Assembly (NCBI GenBank): GCA_026692865.1
Contig: JAPLNI010000053.1
Location: 62,001 to 126,000 of the forward strand
Origin: Planctomycetota bacterium
GTDB lineage: Bacteria > Planctomycetota > Planctomycetia > Pirellulales > Pirellulaceae
Direction: 5' to 3'
Length of the DNA stretch: 64,000 bases
Part shown: one piece after another, positions 33,172-42,034 of the stretch
Numbering within the stretch: the first letter of the stretch is position 1
Layout: each line of letters starts with the position of its first letter
Position numbers and translations under genes: made by a program
Notes under the pieces: model-generated
Told to the model about the DNA's origin: nothing
Databases searched by the model: none
Seen by the model: only the letters and a program-made list of their open reading frames with translations

Positions 33172-34224
33172 CTAGAGAACGCGAGAAGTGGACCGTGAAT
33201 TTTGAGCTGCATTCGGGTGCGGTAGTTCCTCGATCGCGCGTCGAATAATATCGTCACTGGAAAGTCCCTCGGCCTGCGCGGCAAAGCTGGGAACGATTCG
33301 GTGTCGAAGGACTGGCAAAGCAAGTGTTGTGACGTCTTCGAGCGTGACATGATGTCGACCATGCAGTAGGGCTCGTGCTTTCGCAGCAAGCACAAGTTGC
33401 TGGGACGCGCGTGGACCAGGCCCCCAATCGACTTTGTCTGCGATCCATTTCAAAGGGGACAGTTCGGCAGGTCTTAACGAACGAACAAGATTGAGAATGA
33501 ACTCCTTTACATGCTCGGGAAGAGGCACCAAGCGAACCGTTTGCTGGAACTCGATGATCTCTTCACCTTTGAGTACCGCTTCGATTTTACTTGAATAGTT
33601 TGAGGTGGTTCGATCAATGATCTCGGATTCCTGATCGAATGTCGGATACTCCACTACGACTTGAAATAGAAATCGATCTCGCTGGGCCTCGGGAAGCGGA
33701 TACGTCCCTTCTTGCTCAATAGGATTTTGGGTTGCTAGGACAAAGAAGGGCTCTGAAAGCTTATAGGTCTTACCGCCGACGGTGACTTCATGCTCTTGCA
33801 TCGCTTCGAGTAATGCAGCTTGCGTCTTCGGAGGTGTGCGGTTGATTTCGTCAGCCAACAGCATCTGCGTAAAGACGGGGCCTTTTTGAAACACAAGCTC
33901 ACGATGACCAGTTTGTGGCGACTCCTGGATGATATCGGTACCTGTGATATCGGCTGGCATCAAATCAGGCGTGAACTGTATTCGATGAAACGCAAGCTCC
34001 ATCGCATCGGCTAGCGACTTCACCATCAGAGTCTTCGCGAGCCCCGGGACGCCTTGCAAAAGGCAATGGCCTCGCGCGAGGATTGCGATCATCAACTGCT
34101 CGATCGTTTCATCCTGGCCGACCACCACCTTCGCGATCTGTTGACGAACGCTTTTGCAAGCTTCACGAAGCCTTTCGGCGCGGGCCAAATCGTGATTCTC
34201 AATTGGAACGACGGAAGCACTCAT
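33172..34224 (-). CDS. MoxR-family AAA+ ATPase
   Basis: A 350-residue AAA+ ATPase, first gene of a six-gene minus-strand operon. Walker A-like segment [18 protein letters not shown] (MoxR proteins use GxPGxxKT), Walker [21 protein letters not shown], and sensor/arginine-finger region [20 protein letters not shown] are all canonical. The C-terminal lid contains [20 protein letters not shown]. MoxR ATPases act as chaperones with DUF58 and VWA proteins, which are the next genes here. A G-rich tract lies about 40 bases upstream of the start. Confidence 0.95.
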   Translation of the reverse strand: MSASVVPIENHDLARAERLREACKSVRQQIAKVVVGQDETIEQLMIAILARGHCLLQGVPGLAKTLMVKSLADAMELAFHRIQFTPDLMPADITGTDIIQESPQTGHRELVFQKGPVFTQMLLADEINRTPPKTQAALLEAMQEHEVTVGGKTYKLSEPFFVLATQNPIEQEGTYPLPEAQRDRFLFQVVVEYPTFDQESEIIDRTTSNYSSKIEAVLKGEEIIEFQQTVRLVPLPEHVKEFILNLVRSLRPAELSPLKWIADKVDWGPGPRASQQLVLAAKARALLHGRHHVTLEDVTTLALPVLRHRIVPSFAAQAEGLSSDDIIRRAIEELPHPNAAQNSRSTSRVL

Positions 34225-34527
34225 TAGAAAACAACCTTTGGTATCGATAAGCAGTGGAAGGATTGGTGGGTGGTGGGTGGTGGGTGGTGGGGCAGCGTGG
34301 GGGCGGAAGTTGAGCGGTTACGGTCATTCATGCCCCGAACTGTACCATCCTAACCGATTTTGATACAAATTACGACAATTCTCACCGGCAGATCGAACGA
34401 ATTTCCGAGTCGATCGCAACCTGTATACAGAAGTGGCAGCAGTTTTTGATGCTTTGAATTTCGGTAGAGCTAACGGCTTCGGCATTGAAGCGATCTTTTT
34501 GATTATTGGTTTGGCTACAATCCCTGT
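34225..34527. other. Divergent promoter region of moxR operon and ABC permease
   Basis: Three hundred bases between divergent starts. It contains the G-tract at 34264-34292 near moxR. On the permease side TACAAT (34516-34521) ends only six bases before its ATG at 34528, which would imply a leaderless message, but no good -35 is found at the usual distance. No gene is supported. Confidence 0.45.
34264..34292 (+). repeat. Heptad G-rich tract (GGGTGGT)n
   Basis: Four runs of three or four G spaced exactly seven bases apart on the plus strand (34268, 34275, 34282, 34289), each separated by TGGT; a further GGGGG follows about ten bases later. This is a strong G-quadruplex-type sequence. It sits 40-70 bases upstream of the moxR start codon, on the strand opposite to moxR coding, so the leader of moxR mRNA would be C-rich. 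Confidence 0.7.
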
Positions 34528-36168
34528 ATGTATATTTTTAACAATCCGGTACTCCAACGCGAACTGCTGACCAATCTTCGTGCCCCACGAGCATTTGTTC
34601 TGCTGTTGGTTTATCAAGTCATTTTGGCCGGCGTTGTCTTAATCGCGTATCCTCGTGATATCCGGATCGATCTGACGAACGAGTTTACGAAGGTCCAAGG
34701 TTTAGTCGACTTTTTCTTCCTTGGACAGTTCGCGATTGCGTCCTTGATGGCTCCGAGTTTTGCGGCAAGCGCAATCACCGGGGAGAAGGAGCGTAAGACT
34801 TATGAAATGCTTCTCGCCAGCCCGATTCGTCCGTGGTCGATCGTTCTTGGGAAGCTCATCGCGTCGTTGACTCACCTGACTGTCCTCATGGTTGCTTCAT
34901 TGCCGATCATCATGTTGTGTCTGCCTTTGGGTGGGGTTTCTATTCAGGAAGTTGTCGCGGCTTATGTGGGACTGCTGGCCTCCGTTTTTCTGTTCGGTTC
35001 GATATCGATTGCTTGTTCGAGCTATTTCAAGCGAACGAGTTCTTCGCTGGTCGTTTCTTACTCCATCATTTTGCCAATGGTTGTTTTGGGATGCGTGTTT
35101 TGGCGCGGACTTGAGAACCAGGGTTTCGTGCGACTTGCTTTGACCACGTTCGTTCTGCCGATCGCAGCGCTTTCAATCGGCGGAGCGTTGCTTCACAAGA
35201 CCGCGTTGCGTTTGCTTTATCCGCCGGATGTTGGGAGCGGGGGCAACGAGGTGACTGATTTGGAGAAGGAGCAAGACGAAGCGATTGGATTGGTAATACA
35301 ACGCGATGCTTTTCCAGATCGACTCTTCGCTCCGCCGCGACGGAGAACACTCCTGGCCGACGGTGCAAACCCAGTCTTTGATAAAGAGATTCATGCAGAG
35401 CTCTTTAGTCAAGGAACGCTCATGCTAAGGCTGGTCGTGCAGTTGAGTATCTTGCTAGCTCTTCCACTGATGGCGATCTTGCTGTTCTATGCTCCGAATT
35501 ACGCGGGCTGGTATATCGGCTACGTGATTTTGTTTAACGTCTTGGTATCGCCCGTTTTTACAGCCGGAAGCGTCTGTAGCGAGCGCGAGCGACAGACGCT
35601 GGATCTATTGCTAACAACGACATTGACTCCATGGCAAGTTTTGTGGGGCAAGTTTGCGGCTGGATTTCGCGTGTCGTTTGTGTTGACGATGTTTTTAATG
35701 TGGCCAGTCGTTTTGGCGTGCGTTCTAAATCCTGACTTGGCGAAAAATTGGTTGTCGATGTTAGTCTTTTTGGCGATGGTTGTGATTGCCTCGCTCTTCA
35801 ATGCCTTGCTTGGGCTGTTTTGTTCGACGTTATTTAACAAGACCAGCAGCGCGATGATGGGAACGTACTGTATTTTGATATTTCTTTACTTCGCTCCGAT
35901 TGCAGTGTTTGTTCTCGCAACGACTTTTTCAGAAGATTCAAATCAAGTCGAACCGCTACGTTGGTTGGGGGTTGCTAGCCCACTTCTGACACTTGATAGC
36001 GTTCCGTTCTCAGATCTTCGAGCTCAGCGAGATGTTGTTGAAGCGAAAAAGGGTTCGTGGGTGCTTATAGGAGCCTATTTCTTGGTCACTCTGTCTTTAA
36101 TAATCATCCTTGCGGGTACAGTAATTCTTTTGTTCAGGGATCGGTGGCGACTGGCGGGCAAAAGCTAG
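34528..36168 (+). CDS. ABC-2-type transporter permease, internally duplicated
   Basis: A 546-residue integral membrane protein with about twelve hydrophobic segments in two homologous halves. Each half carries the ABC-2 permease coupling signature: GEKERKTYEMLLASPIRPWS...GK in the first and SERERQTLDLLLTTTLTPWQ...GK in the second. Such fused permeases normally need a separate ATP-binding subunit; none is adjacent, as the flanking genes are divergent moxR and a CPBP protease. Substrate unknown. No clear Shine-Dalgarno precedes the ATG. Confidence 0.85.
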   Translation: MYIFNNPVLQRELLTNLRAPRAFVLLLVYQVILAGVVLIAYPRDIRIDLTNEFTKVQGLVDFFFLGQFAIASLMAPSFAASAITGEKERKTYEMLLASPIRPWSIVLGKLIASLTHLTVLMVASLPIIMLCLPLGGVSIQEVVAAYVGLLASVFLFGSISIACSSYFKRTSSSLVVSYSIILPMVVLGCVFWRGLENQGFVRLALTTFVLPIAALSIGGALLHKTALRLLYPPDVGSGGNEVTDLEKEQDEAIGLVIQRDAFPDRLFAPPRRRTLLADGANPVFDKEIHAELFSQGTLMLRLVVQLSILLALPLMAILLFYAPNYAGWYIGYVILFNVLVSPVFTAGSVCSERERQTLDLLLTTTLTPWQVLWGKFAAGFRVSFVLTMFLMWPVVLACVLNPDLAKNWLSMLVFLAMVVIASLFNALLGLFCSTLFNKTSSAMMGTYCILIFLYFAPIAVFVLATTFSEDSNQVEPLRWLGVASPLLTLDSVPFSDLRAQRDVVEAKKGSWVLIGAYFLVTLSLIIILAGTVILLFRDRWRLAGKS

Positions 36169-36266
36169 TAAAAAAGTTCTCACTAACTGGTAGGTTCATC
36201 GTTTAATTACGCGCATATCTATTTTATCGTTTTGTGATTTATCCCTTAATTATCTGAGAGTTCAAT

Positions 36267-37022
36267 TTGAGCGATTCTCCTTCGGCCACTCTCGTACAAA
36301 ATGATCGCCGCCTTTTGCGAATTGCAGTCATGATGCTTGCGATCTGTTTGCCAACGTTGGTAACTTGGGTTTATTTTACGTTGCTTGCGAGTAGCTCCGC
36401 CTCGGTTCAAAAAACAGCATTTTCGATAGGCAAATCCCTTCAGTTTTCGCTCCCTTTGATTGGTTTGATGTTGCTCGGATTTTGGCAAGTACGTTTTTCC
36501 GCTGGTGCAAGTCAAATCCAATGGAAAGCAAGTATTTTACTGGGACTGGTTTCAGGTTTGGCGATTGGATTGTCTATTTACTGCGTGAATCGATTTGTTT
36601 TAATGCCTTATGGTTTGATGGACGCTCCGGCTGTCGAGATCGGTGAAAAGCTAAACGAGTTTGGTTTGAATTCTTTATCGCTCTTTATCTTCATGGGGGT
36701 TGGGTATGCCACGGTGCATAGCTTGATGGAGGAGTACTACTGGCGGTGGTTCGTCTTTGGGAACCTTGCGAATATCTTGTCGATTCGGAATGCGGTATTA
36801 CTTTCAGCAGTTGGGTTTATGCTGCATCATGTGCTTGTGTTAGCAAGATACTTTGGATGGGGAAGTCCGCTCACCTACCTAGGGTCTGCCGGGGTCGCAG
36901 TAGGCGGAGTCATATGGGCTTTGATCTACTACCGGACTGGCACGCTCCTTGGTTGTTGGATCAGCCATGCGATCGTCGACGCGGCGATTTTTATCGTTGG
37001 ATATGAGTTGGCCTTTCGTTGA
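36267..37022 (+). CDS. CPBP-family intramembrane protease (CAAX-like)
   Basis: A 251-residue multi-spanning protein of the CPBP/ABI family of intramembrane glutamic proteases. Motif 1 is EEYYWRWFVFGN (EExxxR), motif 2 has the His in FMLHHVLVLARYFG, and motif 3 is GCWISHAIVDAAIF (His in HA). Members are linked to protein or peptide processing and bacteriocin immunity; the target here is unknown. The frame has only a TTG start at 36267: a TGA precedes it in frame, and GAGAG at 36256-36260 gives a fitting ribosome-binding site. The gene begins about 98 bases after the permease gene. Confidence 0.8.
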   Translation: MSDSPSATLVQNDRRLLRIAVMMLAICLPTLVTWVYFTLLASSSASVQKTAFSIGKSLQFSLPLIGLMLLGFWQVRFSAGASQIQWKASILLGLVSGLAIGLSIYCVNRFVLMPYGLMDAPAVEIGEKLNEFGLNSLSLFIFMGVGYATVHSLMEEYYWRWFVFGNLANILSIRNAVLLSAVGFMLHHVLVLARYFGWGSPLTYLGSAGVAVGGVIWALIYYRTGTLLGCWISHAIVDAAIFIVGYELAFR

Positions 37023-37029
37023 AGTTGGT

Positions 37030-37435
37030 CAGTCGACACAGATTGTAGAACAGCTGTCTCAGCTGTTGTTCGAGGCGTTTACGCCGAGCCCGCAAAAACC
37101 CCAAGCAACGAAATCTAGCTCTGATTGAGGATGATAGAGACACTATTAGGCCATGACGTCTACTTTGACGGAAACGCAACCAGTGCGCTAATCAGCTGGG
37201 GACAGCTGATCTACATTGTAGAACAGCTGTCTCAGCTGTTGTTCGAGGCGTTTACGCCGAGCCCGCAAAACCTATAGACACGGAATCCAGATTTTATAGA
37301 GGATGACAGAGACTCAGTTATGCCATGTCTTCAACTTTGATGGGAACTCAATTTGTGCGCTAATCAGCTGGGGACAGCTGATCTACATTGTAGAACAGCT
37401 GTCTCAGCTGTTGCCCGAGGCGTCTAAGGCGTAAG
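37030..37435. repeat. Three-copy palindromic tandem repeat (172-173 bp period)
   Basis: The word ATTGTAGAACAGCTGTCTCA recurs at 37042, 37215 and 37387. Units 1 and 2 are complete; unit 3 is truncated and diverged after about 40 bases. Each unit carries several hairpins: AACAGCTG-TCT-CAGCTGTT, GGCG-TTTA-CGCC, CTACA-T-TGTAG, and at the unit junction ATCAGCTG-GGGA-CAGCTGAT. No open frame is meaningful here. The palindrome-with-short-loop design resembles the other two arrays, though the sequence differs. Confidence 0.85.
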
Positions 37436-37760
37436 ATGAGGCTTCGTGGACAAGGGTTTGGGCTCAGGCAAAAGTGCTTGTTGCGCGGCTCCGAGCTTTG
37501 GATGGAGGTGACCTACTCTCCGCCTCCCAAAAGGGAAGATTATTTCTCAAGGGACTTTCCCAGCACAAAACAAATTTCCAATACAAAATTCAAACTTAAA
37601 CGAAATCGATCTGCGTACGGAAATCCGTAGGGGCGTTGAAAAAGAGTTGCCAAGCAGTTAGTCTTGGTTGGATAGCCATGTCACGAGATGTTAAGGTATT
37701 AGATTTGGCTTATACATTTTTGTTGCACGGATGCATCCTTGTCCTCTATGGGAGACTACT
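37436..37760. other. Intergenic region upstream of the secreted-protein cluster
   Basis: About 325 bases without a supported gene. A small hairpin TACGGA-AA-TCCGTA lies at 37616-37629. The promoter of the 37761 gene is expected here; TATACAT at about 37711-37717 is a possible -10 but no matching -35 convinces me. Confidence 0.4.
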
Positions 37761-38711
37761 GTGCGACGAAGACTTCTGGTTTTCACGTTTTGTTGGCTGT
37801 GCATTGTTGCACCGAATGTTGCGGTCTATTCTCAGACACAACCGACTGCCCAACCTTCTGTAAAAAGTCCAGCAGCGACGCTGCCCGCAAATCCCAATGT
37901 GGATGCGATTCAGAAGGAGATTGCTGCTTTTGTTGTTGCGTTTAATAGTCGCGACGCAAAGACGGTTGCTGCGTTTTGGGCTGCCGATGGGGAGTATGTG
38001 GATGAAGCTGGGCGTGCCTTTGTCGGCCGCGGTGCCATCGAAGCGTACTACACCGAACTTTTGAAAGGGGCTCCCGAGGGCAAGCTTGCATTGATGTCGG
38101 ATTCCATAAGACTCCTCAGCGATAGCGTGGCTGTCGAGGATGGGCACGCCGTGTTGGAACCTAGTCCAGCAGGGGCCAGCGGCATAAACAAGTACACTGC
38201 TATTTACACGAAGATCGGAGGGCGTTGGTTGCTCGCTTCGGTTCGTGACTCCTACGTCGATACTTCCTCTTCGTCTGCGGACCTCGCTGACCTAGAGTGG
38301 TTGATCGGCGATTGGACTGCCGAAGAAAATGGAGCAACGACTGACTCGACATGTAGTTGGGTCGCTAATAAAAAATTCGTCGAGCGCAGCTACACAACGA
38401 TTATGGTTGATGGTTCCGTGACAACCGGTTTGCAAATCATTGGTTGGAACTCGCAATCAAATCATGTTCAGTCTTGGAATTTTTCCGCCGATGGTGGTAA
38501 TGCAATCGGAGTTTGGTCCGGGATCGAAGGAGGATGGATTGCAAAGGTCAGTGGAACCACCGGCAATGGACTTTCGACAACCGCCGTAAACATGCTTAAG
38601 CGACTTGATGACAATGCTTACGTTTGGCAATCGATGGACAGAACCATCGGAGAAGTGCGTCTTCCTGATACGAATGAAGTCGTTATCCGACGCGTCAAGT
38701 CGAAGAAGTGA
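37761..38711 (+). CDS. Secreted NTF2-like (DUF4440-type) protein
   Basis: Predicted 316 residues from the GTG at 37761. I choose it over the ATG at 37731 because GGGAG at 37750-37754 is a good ribosome-binding site and the resulting N-terminus (MRRRLLVFTFCWLCIVAPN then AVYSQ) is a classical signal peptide. The first half is an NTF2-like/SnoaL-like cone: EIAAFVVAFNSRDAKTVAAF, then ADGEYVDEAGRAFVGRGAI and YTAIYTKIGGRWLLASVRDS. The second half (DLEWLIGDWTAEE onward) resembles the DUF1579-type lipocalin-like domain. Ligand or substrate unknown. It is the first gene of the surface-protein/sulfatase cluster. Confidence 0.8.
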   Translation: MRRRLLVFTFCWLCIVAPNVAVYSQTQPTAQPSVKSPAATLPANPNVDAIQKEIAAFVVAFNSRDAKTVAAFWAADGEYVDEAGRAFVGRGAIEAYYTELLKGAPEGKLALMSDSIRLLSDSVAVEDGHAVLEPSPAGASGINKYTAIYTKIGGRWLLASVRDSYVDTSSSSADLADLEWLIGDWTAEENGATTDSTCSWVANKKFVERSYTTIMVDGSVTTGLQIIGWNSQSNHVQSWNFSADGGNAIGVWSGIEGGWIAKVSGTTGNGLSTTAVNMLKRLDDNAYVWQSMDRTIGEVRLPDTNEVVIRRVKSKK

Positions 38712-38795
38712 TCTGACCACTCAATCGGTAGGCTTAAGAATCATTATAAAAGATTCACGAATAACAACATAAATATTTATGCGCGGAGTTTGAAA

Positions 38796-40298
38796 ATGAC
38801 AAAGAAGTTTTTATTTGCGGCACTCGTAACCGTAGTGATTGTGGCGCCCATCTCGGATTGCTTTGCCAGAGGTGGCGGAGGCGGTGGGCGTGGGGGCGGA
38901 GGGCGTGGGGGCGGAGGCGGAGGCGGCTTTAGTGGAGGAGCTTCCAGAGGAGGTGGGGGATATGGTGGAGGTGGAGGATTTAGCGGCGGTGGCGGTGGCT
39001 ATGGCGGAGGAGGCGGTTTTGCAGGTGGCGACCGATCCGGTGGTTACGGTGGCGGAGCGTTCAATGCTGGAGGATACGGCGGCGGCGGTGCACGCGCTGG
39101 CGGGGCCGGAGGATTTGACCGCGGAGCTGCTGGTGGAGGAGCTGGAGGTTTCGGTCAAGCTGGTGGTGGCGATCGTTCAGGTGCTGCTGCCGGACGCGTT
39201 GATGGCTCGCAATCCGGAGCAGCGAACAGGTTTAATTCACCAAGCCAAAGTCAGCTCAGTGGGTTTCTTGGAATGCCGTCGGATGAAGGGATGACGCATG
39301 CAAGTAGCATGAGTCAATCGTCGTCACGGAACAACAATGTAAACGTCAACCATGGAGCGCAAGAAGGACCTCGCGGCGGGGAAGTTGCTGGCGTAACGGC
39401 AACTGGGCCAAAAGGAAACACCGTGGGTCGAGCTGCGGCTGAAGGCCCCAACGGCGGCGCTGCTGTTGTTGGCGGCGTTCAAGGTGCCAATGGAGGTACC
39501 GCGGCTCGCGGTGCTGCGGTGGGCCCGAACGGTCAAGTTGTTGCTGGACGAGGTGCTGTTGGACCAGCTGGCTATGGTGGCGGTAGCATGGTTACCGCTG
39601 GACCGGCTGGTGTTGGAGCCGGATTCACCCGAGTGAGCCCTGCGGGGCGATACACTTCCGCAGCGGCCGTGCGAGGCAACTACAACGATTGGGGCGTGTA
39701 TGGCCGCGACTGGTACGCACAGTATCCTGGGGCGTGGTTCGCTGCCGGGATGGCCACCAACGCCATTTGGAACGCTGCAAACTGGGGAACCGCTGCTGCC
39801 TATGTCGGATATAGCCAACAACCCCCAGTCTACTATGACTACGGCACAAGCGTCGTCTACGATGACAGCAACGTTTACGTTGACGGCCAAAACGTGGGTA
39901 CTTCGCAACAGTACTACGATCAAGCGGCAACCTTGGCAACAACAGGCGCTCAGGCTAACGCGAGTCCGGATGGAGATTGGTTGCCGTTAGGTGTATTCGC
40001 ACTTACCAAACAGGACGCGACGAAGTCGGACGTCACTATCCAGCTCGCGGTCAACAAGGCGGGTGTCATCCGTGGCAACTACACCGATAAGGCTCTGAAC
40101 AAGAATCAGGTCGTACAAGGTTCGGTGGATAAGCAAACTCAACGAGTCGCGTTCACGGTTGGGGACAACACAACGAACGTCGTTGAAACAGGTTTGTACA
40201 ACCTCACCAAAAGCGAGGCACCGGCTCTGATTCACTTCGGAAAAGATCGTACCGAGCAATGGTTGCTCGTGCGGCTACAGAATCCAGAAGCGAGTTAG
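38796..40298 (+). CDS. Secreted glycine-rich surface protein, paralogue 1
   Basis: Predicted 500 residues; the ATG at 38796 has GGAG at 38784-38787. A signal peptide (FLFAALVTVVIVAPISDCFA) is followed by about 100 residues of almost pure Gly with Arg, Phe, Tyr and Ala (GGGRGGGG, GYGGGGGFSGG), then Gly/Ala-Asn spacer repeats (AAEGPNGGAAVVGG) and a conserved C-terminal domain of about 200 residues (YGRDWYAQYPGAWF, GDWLPLGVFALT, IRGNYTD, APALIHFGKDRTEQW). The same domain ends the 44580 protein. In planctomycete genomes such proteins are often given the uninformative name mu-protocadherin-like cell-surface protein. Probably extracellular matrix or envelope; role unproven. Confidence 0.8.
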   Translation: MTKKFLFAALVTVVIVAPISDCFARGGGGGGRGGGGRGGGGGGGFSGGASRGGGGYGGGGGFSGGGGGYGGGGGFAGGDRSGGYGGGAFNAGGYGGGGARAGGAGGFDRGAAGGGAGGFGQAGGGDRSGAAAGRVDGSQSGAANRFNSPSQSQLSGFLGMPSDEGMTHASSMSQSSSRNNNVNVNHGAQEGPRGGEVAGVTATGPKGNTVGRAAAEGPNGGAAVVGGVQGANGGTAARGAAVGPNGQVVAGRGAVGPAGYGGGSMVTAGPAGVGAGFTRVSPAGRYTSAAAVRGNYNDWGVYGRDWYAQYPGAWFAAGMATNAIWNAANWGTAAAYVGYSQQPPVYYDYGTSVVYDDSNVYVDGQNVGTSQQYYDQAATLATTGAQANASPDGDWLPLGVFALTKQDATKSDVTIQLAVNKAGVIRGNYTDKALNKNQVVQGSVDKQTQRVAFTVGDNTTNVVETGLYNLTKSEAPALIHFGKDRTEQWLLVRLQNPEAS

Positions 40299-40372
40299 AA
40301 TAGAATGCATGATGTACGGTTGAGGAACGAATTCTCAACCTCGTCATCCTTCAAATTCTTTAGGCTATATCG

Positions 40373-41851
40373 ATGAACTTGATCCAATATGGTGTTTTAT
40401 TGTTCGCGCTGACGATGAGTATGCTCGCGTTGAACGGTTGCACTAGCAAAAATGATGCTATCGCTATAGCCCAGAAGACTGACAAGAAGGCAGGTATTGT
40501 CGTTCCTGGTATCGCCGAAACGAAAGCCATTGCCCAAGAAGCGTTCATTTATGGACTGCCCATTGTGATGAACTATGCGGTAATGAATGAGTTCTGTGTA
40601 GATAAAAACGCTGGACAATACAAAGGACCGTTCAACACGATCGCCAATGAAGGTCGGGTGTTTACTTATAAGGACACGGCCGTTGTCACGCCCAACAGCG
40701 ACACTCCGTATTCGATGCTTTGGTTGGATCTACGGGCTGAGCCGATAGTGATTTCGGTGCCGGCGATTGAGAAAGAGCGATACTACTAAGTGCAGTTGAT
40801 CGAAGGGAATGCTTACAATTATGGTTACATCGGAACTCGTGCGACGGGCGTTGAGACGGGCAACTATCTAGTGGTTGGCCCCGAGTGGGCTGGCGAGACA
40901 CCAACTGGGGTAAAGCAGGTCTTCACGTCATCGACTCCATTTGGGTTGACTATTTTTCGAACGCAACTCTTTAACGAAAACGACATGCCAAATGTCAAAG
41001 AAATTCAGGCAGGATACAAAGCACAACCGCTATCTGCATTTTTAAAGCAGCCCGCGCAAACTGATGCACCGAAGATTGAGTTTTTACCTGCGACCACCGC
41101 CGGTATCAAAGAGAACTTCTTCGAGTACCCGGATGCAGCTTTGCAATTCGTTCCTGAAACAGCGGACACGAAAGAAATCCGCAGTCGTCTTGCTAGTATC
41201 GGGATTGGACCTGGAAAGGCTTTTGCAATGAAGGATCTTTCGGTCGCTCACAAAGCGGCGATCTTGATTGCCATGAAGGAAGGAGCAAGCAAGGTCGATG
41301 CGTTTTTGGCTAATGGAACGAAGAAAGTGAATGGCTGGAACATCGGGGCTGTTTTTGGTAACCAAGGTTTCTACAACGGGGATTGGCTCAAACGTGCCGC
41401 GGCAGCTAAAGGAGGCATCTATGGCAATGATGCAGTTGAAGCGGTCTATCCAATGACTCGCATTGACACTGATGAAGCGATACTGGACGGCAGCAAGCAC
41501 AAGTACACGATAACCTTCTCCGCAAATCAAATGCCTCCGGTGAATGCATTCTGGTCGATAACGATGTAAGACGGTAAAAGCCAGTTACTAATTGAAAATC
41601 CAATTAATCGTTATCTGATTAATTCTCCGATGCTTCCGAACATGAAAAAGAATGAAGATGGTTCGATTGCCATCTACATCCAAAAAGACAGCCCTGGATC
41701 TGAGAAGGATGCCAACTGGCTACCGGCTCCCAACGGTCCGATTTACCTTGTCATGCGACTCTACTGGCCGAAGACGGAGAGCTCTTCTGTGCTGCCCGCC
41801 GGCGAAGGAACATGGAACCCGCCTGGCGTCACAAAAGTGAACGAGATGTAG
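40373..41851 (+). pseudogene. DUF1254/DUF1214 lipoprotein gene interrupted by two in-frame TAA codons
   Basis: One continuous frame of 493 codons broken only by TAA at 40787-40789 and 41567-41569. The N-terminus has a lipoprotein signal (LALNGC lipobox). The first piece (to 40789) ends ...KERYY and the second resumes VQLIEGNAYNYGYIGTRATG exactly where the DUF1254 core continues. The second stop falls inside FWSITM-stop-DGKSQLL, where the family normally has a Tyr. The third piece keeps the DUF1214 end IYIQKDSPGSEKDANWLPAP and PIYLVMRLYWPK. Nothing is frameshifted. Recent pseudogenisation, a sequencing error or suppression are the alternatives. Family function is unknown; it often neighbours sulfatases. 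Confidence 0.85.
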
Positions 41852-42034
41852 TTGTAATAGGCATCCAGTCATGATTCGTGATGCTGTGGATTTCCGAATT
41901 GATTGCAGCAAATGTTCGAGGGATAAAGATTACGTTAAGATACGAGATAAACTGCTAATTCCTCGTTTTATGTTGGTTTACATTTTTTCATTCTTTTTCA
42001 TCAATGCGAAAGTCACCTTAGGATTGAATCTACT

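Noticed and set aside
39324-39923. Minus-strand frame of 199 codons opposite the glycine-rich protein
   Set aside because: Shadow of codon bias in a Gly/Ala-rich gene; Ser/Val-rich product without motifs.
40318-40340. Hairpin GGTTGAG...CTCAACC after the glycine-rich gene as a terminator
   Set aside because: The arms are seven bases and no T run follows, so it is not supported as a Rho-independent terminator.
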